From Macrothele yani (taxonomy: Eukaryota > Arthropoda > Arachnida > Araneae > Macrothelidae), in NCBI GenBank assembly GCA_039090855.1, contig CM077007.1, positions 12,573,515 to 12,637,514 of the forward strand: a stretch of DNA of 64,000 nucleotides, given 5' to 3'. The translations under genes and the position numbers were made by a program. The notes under the pieces were generated by a model, which was given only the letters and a program-made list of their open reading frames with translations, made no database searches and had not been told where the DNA came from. Positions 10,283 through 20,884 of this stretch are shown here, piece by piece (positions within the stretch are counted from its first letter, which is position 1; every line of letters starts with the position of its first letter).

Positions 10283-12006
10283 CGTTATTACTGCTTTATG
10301 GCGTCAATAGGCTGTGTTAATAGTCCTGATTCATTCTGTTGTACTGTATATGGGGTAGTTTTGTGGTGAAGAAAAGGCAACGCAAAATAAGGAATTTTGT
10401 CAAAAAGGCGTATCAGACTTATTTCGGTATAAAGCTTGGAGACCAGGACAAGAAATAGGCGCCACATCAAGTCTGTCACACGTGTGTTGAGCAACTGAGA
10501 AAATGGACTGAAGGTAAGAAAAACTCTCTTCTATTTGCTATTCCAATGGTATGGCGGGAGCCAGTGAGTTACGAGAAATGTTATTTTTGCTTAATCACAC
10601 CAGTAAAGGGCTTCAATTGCAAAAAAATAAATAATATTGTCTACCCAATGACCTCCTTTGCTATCAGACCTGTACCTCATGTTCCTGATTTACCTGTTGC
10701 ATCGCCTCCTACATACATCCTTAGATTTTTCATCAGCTTCAGAAGTTGAGTTAAATTGCAGTGAAACTATGGACTTGTACAGCAATTCTGAAACTAGCAG
10801 TGAACCATAGAAGTTTACGTAAAGTGAATTAAATGACTTAGCACGGAATTTAAATCTTCCGAAGGAAAGTGCACAAGTTTTAGGATCAAGACTCAAAAAC
10901 AAAAATCTACTTGCTCCATGAACAACAGTTTCATGGTACAGAAACCGAGAAAAGGAATTTGTTGAATATTTCGCCCAAGAAGAATCGCTTGCATTTTGCA
11001 GAGACATTCCTGGAATTCTAATGCATTTGTCTTCCACTGTTCATGACCCATCACAGTGGAGATTGTTCATTGGTTCTAGTAAGAGAAGCTTAAAAGAAGT
11101 TCTTTTGTATAATGACAGCATTTCCCCCTAAATGCCAGTTGCTCATTCAGTACATCTGAAGGAATCTCATGAAAATCTTGACGTTCTCTTTAATAAACTA
11201 ATAAGATATCAGGAATACAACTGGCAAACTTGTGAGATTTTAAAATTCTGAGCATGATATTAGGGCAGCAAAGTGGGTACATAAAAATGCCATGTTTCAT
11301 CTGTGAATGGGACAGTAGAGCTTCTAAGCAACATTGGATCACAAGAAATGGCCTAAAAGAGAAAACTTGATTCCAGGATCAAAGAACGTTCTCCACCTGA
11401 ACCCAGTGGATCCGGAAAAAGTTATTTTACTACCGTTGCATATTAAATTAGGATTGATGAAACAATTTGTCAAGGCTCTGGACAAAAATGGTGAATGTTT
11501 TCGATATCTGATTAATGTTTTTTCACATTTATCAGAAGCAAAAAATCAAAGAAGGAGTCTTTGTTGGCCCAGATATAAGACGGTTAACTAAAGAAAAAAA
11601 CTTTTGTAGAAAAAATGACTACAACAGAAAAAGAAGCATGGGTTAGTTTCAGAAATGTCATTCTAAATTTTCTAGGCAATTACAAGGATCTTAATTCTTA
11701 ATTACAGAGCCATTGTAGCAACTATGCTAGGAACATTTAAGAACCTGTGTTACAACATGAGCTTGAAAATTCGTTTTCTCCATTCTGACCTTGACTATTT
11801 TCCCGAAAATCTTGGTGCTGTGAGTGAAGAAAGAGCAAGGTGAGAGATTTTACAAAGAAATAAAATGTACGAAAAAACGATATCAAGGACGACGGAATGT
11901 AAATATGATGGCGGATTACTGCTGGGGTTTAAAGAGAGATTCTGGCTCTGAAATTCCACCCTACAAGAAAAGCCGTAAAAATTCGTTTCAGGGAAAAGGA
12001 AATTGA
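10283..12006 (+). pseudogene. Decayed copy of a multicopy arthropod protein of unknown role
   Basis: Collinear pieces in shifting frames recall a protein family repeated many times in arthropod genomes. They are VNSPDSFC (10317), KKAYQTYFGIKLGDQDK-like sequence (10405-10455), CHTCVEQLRKWTEGKK (10470), IPMVWREPVSYEKCYFCL (10540-10590) and RPVPHVPDLPVASPP. A later set is HKKWPKRENLIPGSKNVLHL (11335), KLGLMKQFVKALDKNGECFR, NMSLKIRFLHS-like sequence and NVNMMADYCWGLKRDSGSE (11900-11960). The paired CxxC motifs near the start look zinc-binding. I know no function. The dispersed copies suggest a transposon-derived gene or a mass of retrocopies. No introns are evident, and frameshifts and stops make it dead. 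I see no inverted repeats at its ends. Confidence 0.6.
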
Positions 12007-12200
12007 TTTTGCAAGAACACATTAACTTTGATCAATTTTGCTTTTTATACGTTTTTCAATAACTATTTTTTATCTTCACACAAGTGATTTTTAGTTAGAT
12101 TGTATCAATATCAATGGGTCGCGGATTGCATATTCTCTTAAGAAAATGAAACAAATTCTATAAATTACCGACAAACAATATACAGTATATATATATATAT

Positions 12201-13084
12201 ATATCCATACCTCACTTCCCGCTAAGAACCTTCATTGGAACCCCCCAATATTTTCTTGGTTTGGAACTCGGAACGTAAATGAGAATGAACCAAGGTATAA
12301 AATCTCCCTAACCAAAAATAACACTGGAAATATAATAAGACCCCCCCCCCAAAAAAAAATAAAAACTCGGGTGCCGCAGGCCACTCATCAGGGAAAGACG
12401 TCCCGCGACATCCGAGTTAGGTTCGAGTTTCGTGCAGGTGTCAGGTTAGAAAATTTTATTTTTAAAACTAATTCTCGAAACGAGGGTTAAATTTTTTTTA
12501 CCAAACTTTACTAATTTAGGACACCTGGTCTTATCTACTCGAACCAAATATACAATATATGAAATATAACTAACTTACCTTGGCAATAAGTTCCCCCAAT
12601 ATCATCTCCAGTGTGGACGGTAGGTAACTAACTCCTATCTAAAATATGTCCCTCCCCTACTGAATTTGGAATGTCTGTTCTCTGTGGAATGGAACTCACA
12701 AACCTAAGGAGTCGGTTAGTTATATTTCATATATTGTATATTTGGTTCGAGTAGGAAGACCAGGTGTCCTAAATTAGTAAAAAGTTTGGTAAATTTTTTT
12801 TAACCCTCGTTTCGAGAATTCGTTTTAAAAATAAAATTTTCTAACACCTGCACGAAACTCGAACCTAACTCGGGTGTCGCGGGACGTCTTTCCCTGTTGA
12901 GTGGCCTGCGGCACCCGAGTTTTTATATTTCTTTTTGGGTTTTTTTCTTATTATATTTGCAGTGTTATTTTTGGTTAGTGAGATTTTATACCTTGGTTCA
13001 TTTTCATTTACGTTCCCAGTTCCAAACCAAAAAAATAGTGGGGGTTCCAATGAAGGTTCTTAGCGGGAAGTGAGGTATGGATAT
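12201..13084. repeat. Long foldback element with ~370-bp arms
   Basis: The left arm 12201-12574 and right arm 12715-13084 are inverted copies over about 370 bp with few differences. The outer ends read ATATCCATACCTCACTTCCC and its complement, and the inner ends TATTTCATATATTG and its complement. The 140-bp centre (12575-12714) is unrelated. A C10/A9 run in the left arm is not matched in the right one. A (TA)n tract abuts the left end. No transposase is encoded. It could be a non-autonomous foldback transposon or an inverted duplication. Confidence 0.85.
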
Positions 13085-13180
13085 ATACTCTACCAGTGGT
13101 TCTAGCAGCTAAGCGCGGATCCCCAGTAAGTAATACAACTCAATGGTACACGGTTTTATAGTTATTGTCATATATATATA

Positions 13181-13446
13181 CAGCATATTCATGATATTGT
13201 TTTCACGATTGTGAAAAATCCTTACGTGACAGAGAAAAATAAATGTTATTTTTGAAATCAGCATAGCAAAAATTAATCTAAATCACTTGAAGTAATGTAA
13301 ATCATGAATATGATGTTATGTATATGTACAGTATATTCATGATATTGTTTTCACGATTGTGAAAAATCCTTACGTGACAGAGAAAAAATAAATGTTATTT
13401 TTGAAATCAGCATAGCAAAATTAATCTAAATCACTTGAAGTAATGC
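13181..13446 (+). repeat. Two-copy tandem duplication, 148-bp period
   Basis: CAGCATATTCATGATATTG at 13181 recurs as CAGTATATTCATGATATTG at 13329. The copies stay nearly identical through GTGAAAAATCCTTACGTGAC and TCACTTGAAGTAATG. The second copy stops at about 13446. Non-coding. Confidence 0.8.
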
Positions 13447-13988
13447 AAACCCCAGTCGAAAATTAAAATTTTGTACGGTAGTGAATCGTTTTCCCAAGTA
13501 TTGTTTTCCTTCATTTTCGTAAATTTTACAAACAAATTTTAAGTACTTTTGGGCACATCAATAACGCAATTTTTATCCACACAACAATTTCCCTTTGAAG
13601 AAAGATAGCAGCATCTCATTACGTTAAACGTCATAACATGAAAGAAAGCATTCAAGATGATTTTTCTTCAGAATTCCTTCTATCTCGCAGCTTTGTTTTT
13701 ACTCCATGAAATTCTTAGTGTTCATAGATGATATTTGATTTGCCTTATTTAAAAATAAACTAATCAGTCCGTTCCGTCTTTCTAACGGTCTGCCCATGTA
13801 CAGAGAGGGACTATCTGTACACTATCTGGTCAAAAGTATCCTGACCTTTGCCTACCCACAAACTCCCTGTAATACGAAAGGCATTAATATCGAGTTCCTC
13901 CCCTGCTATCAGGGCCTCCACTATCCTGGGCAGGCCTTCTATTTTTAGGTACGTCGCTTTGGGAATTCCATTCCATTCTACCACAAGA

Positions 13989-15337
13989 GCGTTAGTCGGT
14001 TCGTCCGGCTGTTCGGCATAGCTCGCAGTTGGCGTTCAAATTCATCCTAGAGGTGTTCCATGGGGTTGAGATCGGAATGCTATGTACGCCAGTCAAGTTT
14101 ATCCACACCCATCTCATCAAACCATTCCTGCATGGCCGTCCCTTTGTGGACGGGGGCATTGTGTGATGCAAAATGAAAAGGTCTTCATCGAAATGCTGCC
14201 AAAATGCTGGGAGCACAAAATTGTCGAGAATGTGATTATAGGTAGCAGCGTTAAAAGCTTCTCGGGCACTCAAACTAGAGGAACCAGCCCAAACCATAAA
14301 AAAGAACCAATGAAAATGATGCCACCTCCACGAAACTTCATTGTTGGCACAACACAGTCAAATAGGTAACGTTTACCTGGAATCCTACACGCACAGAATC
14401 CTCCGTCAGGCTGCCCGATGGTGAAGCACGATTCATCACTCTAGATAGAGAATGCGTTTTCACTGCTACAAAGTCCACTAGCGCCTAGGTTTACACCACT
14501 TCAACCGACGATCGGCGTTGATCTTGCTGGTTTTAGACTTGTGAGCGGCAGCTCGGCCATGGAAACCATCCACTTTCTTAAGCTCTCAATGAACTGTTAT
14601 GATACTGGCGATGCTTCCAGAAGCATATTGGAACTCAGTAGCGAGTGTTGCAACCGAGGGCAGGGCGACTTTGTTGCACCGCCTGTGAAAAAGGAATTTG
14701 TCGGTGGCGAGGATCCACGCTCCGGAGTGAGTTGATCTAACCGACTAAGCTACGCCGACGGAATGTAACTCTGCAGATCTGTCGTCTTGACACGTATTTC
14801 ATCTCTGTAGTAGTACCTCATATCATCTCCCTCTTAATCATTTTTTTAAGGGAAGAATGAACATTTCATTAATTACAGACGATGTGTGGCACAAACATCA
14901 CACATTTTTCGAAGAACCCAAAGGCCAGTAGTAAATCCATTTTTACGTTCGGACGCCAATATGAAAACAGGAATTTGTCAGTGACGAGGATCGAAATCGC
15001 GTCTCCTCGCTCTGGAGTTAGTTTCTCTAACCGACTGAGCTACACCGACAGAATGTATCGCTGCAGATTTGTCGTCTTGATGCGTGCTTCACTTCTTCAG
15101 TACGTAATACGCCCATTTCAGCACTCGAAAATCCAGCTCTGTCATTTTACATGGCCTACAAGATCGTGATTCCACTGTGTTGTCCTTCCTAAGCGTTTTC
15201 GCTTCAGAATTACATCCCTTAACAGCTGATCGGAGCAGTTGCAACAGGGTCAGAAATTTCCCGAACTGACTTGTTGCTAAAATTGCGTCCTATGAACGTG
15301 TCACTATGAAAATCACCGAAATCTGCCGTGCGACCCA
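13989..15337 (-). pseudogene. Tc1-like transposase, interrupted and decayed
   Basis: The probable start is MGRTADFGDF at 15337, followed by a helix-turn-helix with NKSVREISD and then SCRPCKMTELDFRVLK near 15130. After the TRIM insertion the frames give SDESCFTIGQPDGG (first catalytic Asp), PGKRYLFDCVVPTMKFRGGG, YNHILDNFVLPAFWQHFDED (about 14200-14240) and LTGVHSIPISTPWNTSRM, where the PDLNPIEH block is read in a neighbouring frame. The expected QHDNAP motif is HHTMPPS. Stops, shifts and the 416-bp insertion rule out function. I follow the family order rather than one open frame. Confidence 0.7.
14694..15109 (-). mobile_element. TRIM, subfamily C, two LTRs, inserted in Tc1
   Basis: LTRs at 14694-14822 and 14960-15109 flank a 137-bp centre. 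On the minus strand each carries GACGACAGATCTGCAGAG-like leader sequence and then a tRNA-like cassette with GTAGCTTAGTCGG or GTAGCTCAGTCGG. The primer site is TGGCGTCCGAAC (minus, 14958-14947), 11 of 12 to the family primer site. The purine tract AAGAGGGAGATGA (minus) abuts the LTR ending at 14822. Flanks CCGCC and ACGCC agree in four of five bases. Confidence 0.75.
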
Positions 15338-15360
15338 TTCTACTGTTCATGATTGTCTAT

Positions 15361-16079
15361 AATGTGTGCCTAGGTACGTGCTTCTCTTTAAACCTGTATG
15401 GAGCAAAAAGACGCACAAAATTCCGCTTTCAAAAATTATGTTTGCATCTAGTAGGCTTCATTCTTAGATTATTTTCATACATTCAGGAATCTTTAAAATA
15501 TATTTAAAAGATGGTGACTATTAAGAGAGCTGGTTCAACAACATGTTTGTATCCCAATGCTCACTGGAAAAAGTTCTACAATATCGGCTAGTTTCATTCA
15601 GCAGCAGCATTACCCACTCGCTGGATTGTTTCCCAAGTACACTCTTTAACCTGTATATAGCTGGCGTCTCAGTATACAGTGGGAATCTTCTCTTCTTAAA
15701 GTCCCATTAAAAAATTCTTTCTTCCGAGATCACAGTTCTCCATTCCTTCAGCTACATCTCAGACAAAAATTATCTTTCAGGTGGAAGAAGTTTAAATATT
15801 TTGTTCGGAGAACATTTTTGGCCAGTGGATAATCGCGATTAAGATCTCCTACATTTCTTTTGCATGCATATTTTCCTATAATGCGCAACACTGTATTATT
15901 AACAACTGAAGAACATAACACGATATCAAGACTTCTGAAAATCCTACTTTTGAAAACATATTTATTCGTCTGCTTGCTGGAACCACTACCACGATTTTTC
16001 ATTCATATTTCCACTTTTTTGATGCAAATTTTTGTTGTTAAGTGCAATATATTTAGAGTATATTTGGGCGTTTTTGACA
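15361..16079. other. No feature seen
   Basis: AT-rich DNA. Short ORFs (15748-16002, 15860-16105) overlap on opposite strands and show no motif. Confidence 0.4.
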
Positions 16080-16300
16080 AAACCTGTAGGTTACACATAG
16101 AATAAAAATACCTACGTTTCTCACAAAAAATATTTATTATATATCGACTATAGTTCCGCAGAGCGTTTGGTTCGGCTTCATCAGGACGAATAAACATTCT
16201 TCCTAGTGAAGCCGAGCCAGCGCTCTGCGAAACTATAGTCGATTAATAATTTTATTGTGAGAAACGTTGGTATTTATATTCTATATTAACACTGCAAGTT
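16080..16300. repeat. Foldback hairpin element, copy 2 (~220 bp)
   Basis: The inner stem of ATCGACTATAGTTCCGCAGA pairs with its complement near 16220. The outer stem extends through ACGTTTCTCACAA on both sides and more loosely to AAACCTGTAGG/GCAAGTTT. The core is homologous to the hairpin at 1-117. It ends ten bases before the Tc1-like element at 16310. Confidence 0.8.
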
Positions 16301-16309
16301 TAGTAGTCA

Positions 16310-17550
16310 TACATTTTGCAGAGTCACTTTGCTGTGACCACCTCCTACTTTTGACGTCAACAGCGCGTAGCCAATGAAAGAAGGCACGTGTCGTGAGCTG
16401 GTTTGGAGGGTATATAAGGTGTGCTGTAGGCAATCTGAAAGCATATCACTCGTTGCTGTCTTGTATAAATGGAGCGATTTATAAGATTTGCAAAAAAGGA
16501 TTATTATCGGCTCTCGGGCCAAGCGTGGCAGTATTTCAGAAACAGCACAGTTTGGGAACTGTTCGCGTCCTGCTATGGTTAAATTGTATCGTTATTGGAG
16601 AAATGGCACCATTGCGAATAAGCGAAGTGGAAACTGCGGAGCACGACGGGCATTGATTTGAGAGTTGAACTTCGGCTTCGAAGGTGCATTAGGACTGATC
16701 GATATGCTACAGTGAAGCAACTCAATGGCCGAAAGAACAAGCCGGGTGGGGGTGGGTGGGGGCCTACCGGAAGTGTGTCTAAAATGACAGTTCACTGAAT
16801 CCTGCTGTGTATGGGGCTCCGATGCAGACGGATGGTCACTGCACCTCTGCTAACAAAGGTGCATCGGCAGAAAAGGCTTACATTTGCATGGCAGTATCGG
16901 AATTGGACCTCTGCTGATTGGAAAGGGATTGCCTTCTCCGATGAGCCACGTTTTCTGTTTCATCGAACGGATGGACATTGGCGCATAAGGCGAGAAACAT
17001 CGGAGAACAAACAATCTTCAACCATTGCTGGAAGAATACAAGCTAGTGGGGGCAACGTTATGGTCTGGGTGATGTTTTCGTGGATTCTATGGGTCCAATC
17101 ATACCTGTGGAAGGCACTGTGGACCGAATTCGTTATGAATTCATCCTTGCATACCACGTACACCCATACATACTGATTGTCTTCTCTGGGGCTGATGGGA
17201 TCTTCCACAAGGACAATGCGACGTGTCACACAGCTAGAAATGTCCGAGAGTGATTAGAAGAGCAAGATGAAGACTTCAAAGTACTTCCCTGGCTCCCTAA
17301 TTCCCCAGACTTAAATCCAATTGAGCATCTGGGGGACCACCGATCGTGTTGTTCGCTCTATGGATCCTCCACCACGCACTCTCCAGCAGCTGTCAGATGC
17401 ACTGCAGTCAGCACGGCTCCATATACCTGTGAACACCTTCCAGCACCTTATTGAGTCACTCCCAGGCCTGTCTAGTTGCTGTCCGCGCTGCACACGGCTG
17501 TTACTCTGGATATTAGCTGGTGGTCACAATAATGTGACTCGACCGTGTAT
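16310..17550 (+). mobile_element. Tc1-like transposon, decayed (~1.24 kb)
   Basis: Terminal repeats bounded by TA: CAGAGTCACTTTGCTGTGAC at the left and the complement of GTCACAATAATGTGACTCG at the right. The words TGTAGGTTACACA occur just outside the right end (17551) and also at 16083 in the foldback element, so the Tc1 may have landed in or beside a related repeat. Confidence 0.75.
16470..17510 (+). pseudogene. Tc1-like transposase, inactivated
   Basis: The frames give an N-terminal helix-turn-helix remnant from 16470, then LRVELRLRRCIRTDRYATVK and the best-preserved block, LLTKVHRQKRLTFAWQYRNW (from 16846) with TSADWKGIAFSDEPRFLFHR. The last holds the first catalytic Asp (FSDEPRF instead of FSDESRF). 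It continues with GHWRIRRETSE, ASGGNVMVWVMFSW and NSPDLNPIEHLGD near 17300 with the Glu. At least three frame changes are present. The family protein is about 340 residues, and the remains span that length. Confidence 0.75.
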
Positions 17551-17692
17551 ATGTAGGTTACACAGTTTAAAATAGAAAAAAGTTAAAATACTTTGAAGTT
17601 TTTGTCGAAAGATGGGATCATTACGTCGGAAATTTCGATATTATTTTTACACTTTTGCTCAGATTTGAGTAAACACTGCATTTTGCAAGTTT

Positions 17693-17850
17693 TATGGGTT
17701 TATGACCATTCGTCCGTGATAGGGTCCGAGTTCGAAACCCAGTCAGGCATGGATGTTGTGTTTGCCTTATGCGACTGGCTGACCCTAAATTAGGGGCGGG
17801 CAACTGCTTATAGCCTATTGAGTTGCTCACGGCGGTAGTTACACCCCCAA
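17693..17850 (+). mobile_element. tRNA-derived SINE (family S), 5'-truncated
   Basis: Contains the B-box region GAGTTCGAAACCC, then CAGGCATGGATGTTGTGTTTG, CTAAATTAGGGGCGGGCAAC and TTGAGTTGCTCACGG. It ends close to the TRIM at 17888. Confidence 0.65.
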
Positions 17851-17887
17851 CAACATGTAAATTGTTTTTATGCAAATCAAAAGCACT

Positions 17888-18475
17888 TGTGAAGTGCCTG
17901 CACAGTAGGACGCACATGAGTTAAAGGCAGATAGCAGTGAAAGTACATGCCAGTGTAATATAGTGGATAGCACTCGGAGCTCCGGATCCGAGAGTTGTGG
18001 GTTTGAATCCCGCCTCTGGCATAAAAATGATGGAGAAATTTACTTCGTCATATTGGCACCCGAACTTTAAGGATGGCCTGGCTGATAGGTTTCTCGTAAT
18101 GGTGTGGTGCTCTTTCCACACCGCGAAACACGAGAAAGAGAATCCCTTCTTCAGTTCTTCGAAAAAAATAAATCAGTGTGATCACACGTTCCACACACCA
18201 AAAAATTGTCTGGGGTTTCTCAAATGGACGTTCTTCATGGGATGACTGCCTACAGCGGCACATGGTCCCGGACGACCCGTGCGCCATGCCCCCGGCCGTC
18301 TTTCGGGGAGGAGGGGGGGGAGGGCGTGTTTGCACCACAGGAAGCACATGAGATAAAGGCAAATAACAGTGAGAGCACATGCCAGTGTAGTATAGTGGAT
18401 AGCATCCGGAGCCGAGAGTTGTGGGTTCTAGTTCCGCGCCTGGCATAAAAATGACGGAGAAATTTATTTCGTCAT
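17888..18475 (+). mobile_element. TRIM, subfamily B, two LTRs with a different tRNA cassette
   Basis: LTRs at 17888-18051 and 18327-18475 flank a 275-bp centre. The primer-binding site is TGGCACCCGAAC (18054-18065). A long G-rich purine tract ends at the second LTR, whose start is slightly deleted (TGTTTGCACC). Flanks GCACT and ACACT agree in four of five bases. The outer LTR parts and the centre closely match subfamily A2 (34859-35443), but the tRNA-like cassette is different: TGCCAG acceptor with CTGGCA, and GTATAGTGGATAGC in the D arm. No protein is encoded. Confidence 0.8.
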
Positions 18476-19249
18476 ACACTCATCATGCAAAACTATCAGA
18501 GAATTAATCTTCGCGACGTTTTTATCAGCACGTTCACACGTAGCAAATGATCGTGCTTTTCACGCATGAAAAATTTCAGTCACTCTTTCAAAATAGGGCA
18601 ATTTTTCTGAAAGTGAGTCCAATTTCGGATAGAAATAAGGTGGTTTGAAATTACTGCAAAAATATCTTTGCACACTGAAGAAAAACTATATACAAAAGTT
18701 TCACCATTTTTAAAAATCACAAGTTACCTGTTATCTGTATGTATGAAGTGCGATACTATCCAATGTCATTTTTGTTCTCGAGGAAACTGAATTAAATGAA
18801 CTTCTTATCTCTGTAAAATTAATGCAAAGAATGTGGATTCATTATTTCTATTTTCGTTTGTATAAGGGCCAGTCAAATTAGGGTACAAGGAATACTGTAC
18901 CCTAATGTCTGCTTCATATCATCATGAACTCCTGCGGTTATATATATGCCTTTCAAAGGCAGGTATTTTATCACTGTCCATAATTATTGTTTTCCGTTTT
19001 ACAAAGTCTCTAAGGCTTAGTTCACAAAATCATCTTAAAAAAAAGAACGAACAGATAAATAACTTTGCAAACTGGAATACTGGCATACAAGAATATGTGC
19101 TATCTGTAGAAATATTGCTACACATCCATATTCATTAGAAGTAGATTAGGACACGAACTTTTTAAACGGTTCTTGTAATATAAAAAGAACCGAGATACGA
19201 GGTCTGCCGTTCTCCATATTGAAATCTAACGCTCAGTAATGCAGTGATA
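18476..19249. other. No feature seen
   Basis: AT-rich sequence. The ORF at 18905-19138 has no recognisable motif. Confidence 0.35.
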
Positions 19250-19430
19250 TAAGATGCAAAACTCTAGCATCTGTTTCTATGGAGCCAAGGTTTAAATTCC
19301 AGGAAAGATATGTACTGTGCTCGTTCGTATATTAATAGCTTACTCTTATCTCTTAGGCCCTAAATTTGGGACGAGCGACTTAGCTTTAGAGGTCTATGAT
19401 AGTCGTTAAACCTCCACTCAATTGAAGAAT
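19250..19430 (+). mobile_element. SINE family S remnant, very degenerate
   Basis: Keeps CCCTAAATTTGGGACGAGCG (19359-19378) and a decayed 3' part with GATAGTCGTTAAACC. The head is barely recognisable. Confidence 0.4.
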
Positions 19431-20439
19431 ACAGAAAGTAATTTCCTGAAACCTTGTCAAGTCGTTGGACAACAGAAATACTGTTTAGTTCTTTGACGCT
19501 AAGACACTCGTGAGTAGGCTAATGTTTCAGGATTTAGTAAAACAACGAAAGAAAAACCCGTCCGTAATCTTACATGTTTAAGAGTTTCACGTTCTAGTAT
19601 ATAATGGATAACTTATTCAGAGTTATGTTCCCCATCAGATTTATCAGTGTCCCGAGCTTTCATCCAGTGACTAACTGCGGAAAAATGTTGTCTCAGAAGT
19701 AATTTGACTTTGAAAGTTTCATGCCATGGACGCTGTAAGAGTCGAATAACCTTGGAGGAAACTCTTTAATTTTTTGAAACGAAAGCTGTTTGTTAGATTA
19801 ACGCAAAAACGTCGGTTATGAAATATTTAATGCAAACAGAAAATGGCGTGGTGCTCTTTAGTTTTTACAAGTCAGTTTATTTTATGGCGTTTGGAAATTC
19901 AAAGAACTTCCTCAGAAAAGAAATAATGCCGCGCTTTCTCATTTGTTCCGGAAAGTCGTTCCTAGTCCAAAGAATGTATGCTTTATTGCTTCTTTCTTTT
20001 TTTTTATTATTATGACACTAAAGATTAAACAACGCTTTTATTTTGTACGTACTGAGAGCTGCATTCTGAAAAGTAAAGAAAATAATACAAGAATATTCGA
20101 TACCCAAGTAGTAGGTTTTCTGCAACATGGCATTCATTCATATTATAAAGCAATAATTTATTTTCAAAGTATTCCCAGTTAGGCAAAACTAAATGATCAA
20201 CATACACTCCTTGCAAAATAAAAAAAAAAAAAAAGGATCACGAGAAAGTCGTTCAATCCTGATGAAACTCTGCATGCAAGTACCACAGGTCCCAATATGC
20301 AAATGATTAAAAAGTAACGACCAATGACGATTTAAAAAACCAAAGGTTGTAATTTCGTGCAACTAGTCAAAGCACGATCAGATTCTTCTAAATATAGAGC
20401 ACAAACACCACACCTCCCAATCACAATCTAAAAACGTAG
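19431..20439. other. No gene recognised
   Basis: AT-rich DNA with an A16 run near 20220. Short ORFs at 19818-20182 overlap in different frames and show no motif. Confidence 0.35.
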
Positions 20440-20833
20440 GTTAAAAAACGTCTTTATTTACAATTAAAAGGGTGAGTTTAAAAGCTCTAGCGAGCACTTT
20501 CACGAACCACTATGGTCGCATCATCAGGCTAAGGAGTGAAATCACTATGAAGCGGTACATGACTTATATAGTAACAGGGATGAACCAAGATTTCAAAATG
20601 TAAATGAGATGAGTAAAAGAAAGTAATGAGATAAGTAAAACATAAACAGGTACCTGTTTATGTTCCTAGTGCCTGGAGAGATCTTATGTTGGAATATTCG
20701 AGCGAGGAACCCTCAAAATAATTTAGGTAATTTTGTAAATAGTTTGTAGTGATTGACATTTAATATCTTTTACTCATCTCATTTACATATTTGTAATCTT
20801 CTCATCCCTGTTACTTAAAGTAACAGGGATGAG
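20440..20833 (-). mobile_element. Possible Penelope-like element remnant with inverted repeats
   Basis: On the minus strand CTGATGA (20527-20521) is followed by a bulged stem candidate (20520-20502) and GAAA (20501-20498), the layout of the hammerhead-like motif in Penelope-like terminal repeats. A clear stem III and cleavage site are not evident. AGTAACAGGGATGA at 20570 is repeated inverted near 20805. The site 20801-20833 is a near-perfect palindrome with 16-bp arms, and 20641-20662 is a perfect 22-bp palindrome. No reverse transcriptase is visible. Confidence 0.35.
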
Positions 20834-20884
20834 CACAATCGCAACTGTTTGATATGTACGGAATAGTTGGACATGTAGATCTCA

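Larger units (their letters stand above)
13820..15360 (-). mobile_element. Tc1-like transposon, decayed, split by a TRIM
   Basis: The left end CACTATCTGGTCAAAAGTAT follows TA and looks like a Tc1-family terminal repeat. The matching right end was not found, so the right border is approximate. The transposase remains (minus strand) are interrupted at 14694-15109 by a subfamily C TRIM; the coding order continues on both sides. Confidence 0.7.

Noticed and set aside
20498..20527. Active hammerhead ribozyme
   Set aside because: Core words are present, but stem III and the cleavage triplet cannot be formed convincingly; kept only as a weak Penelope-like hint.
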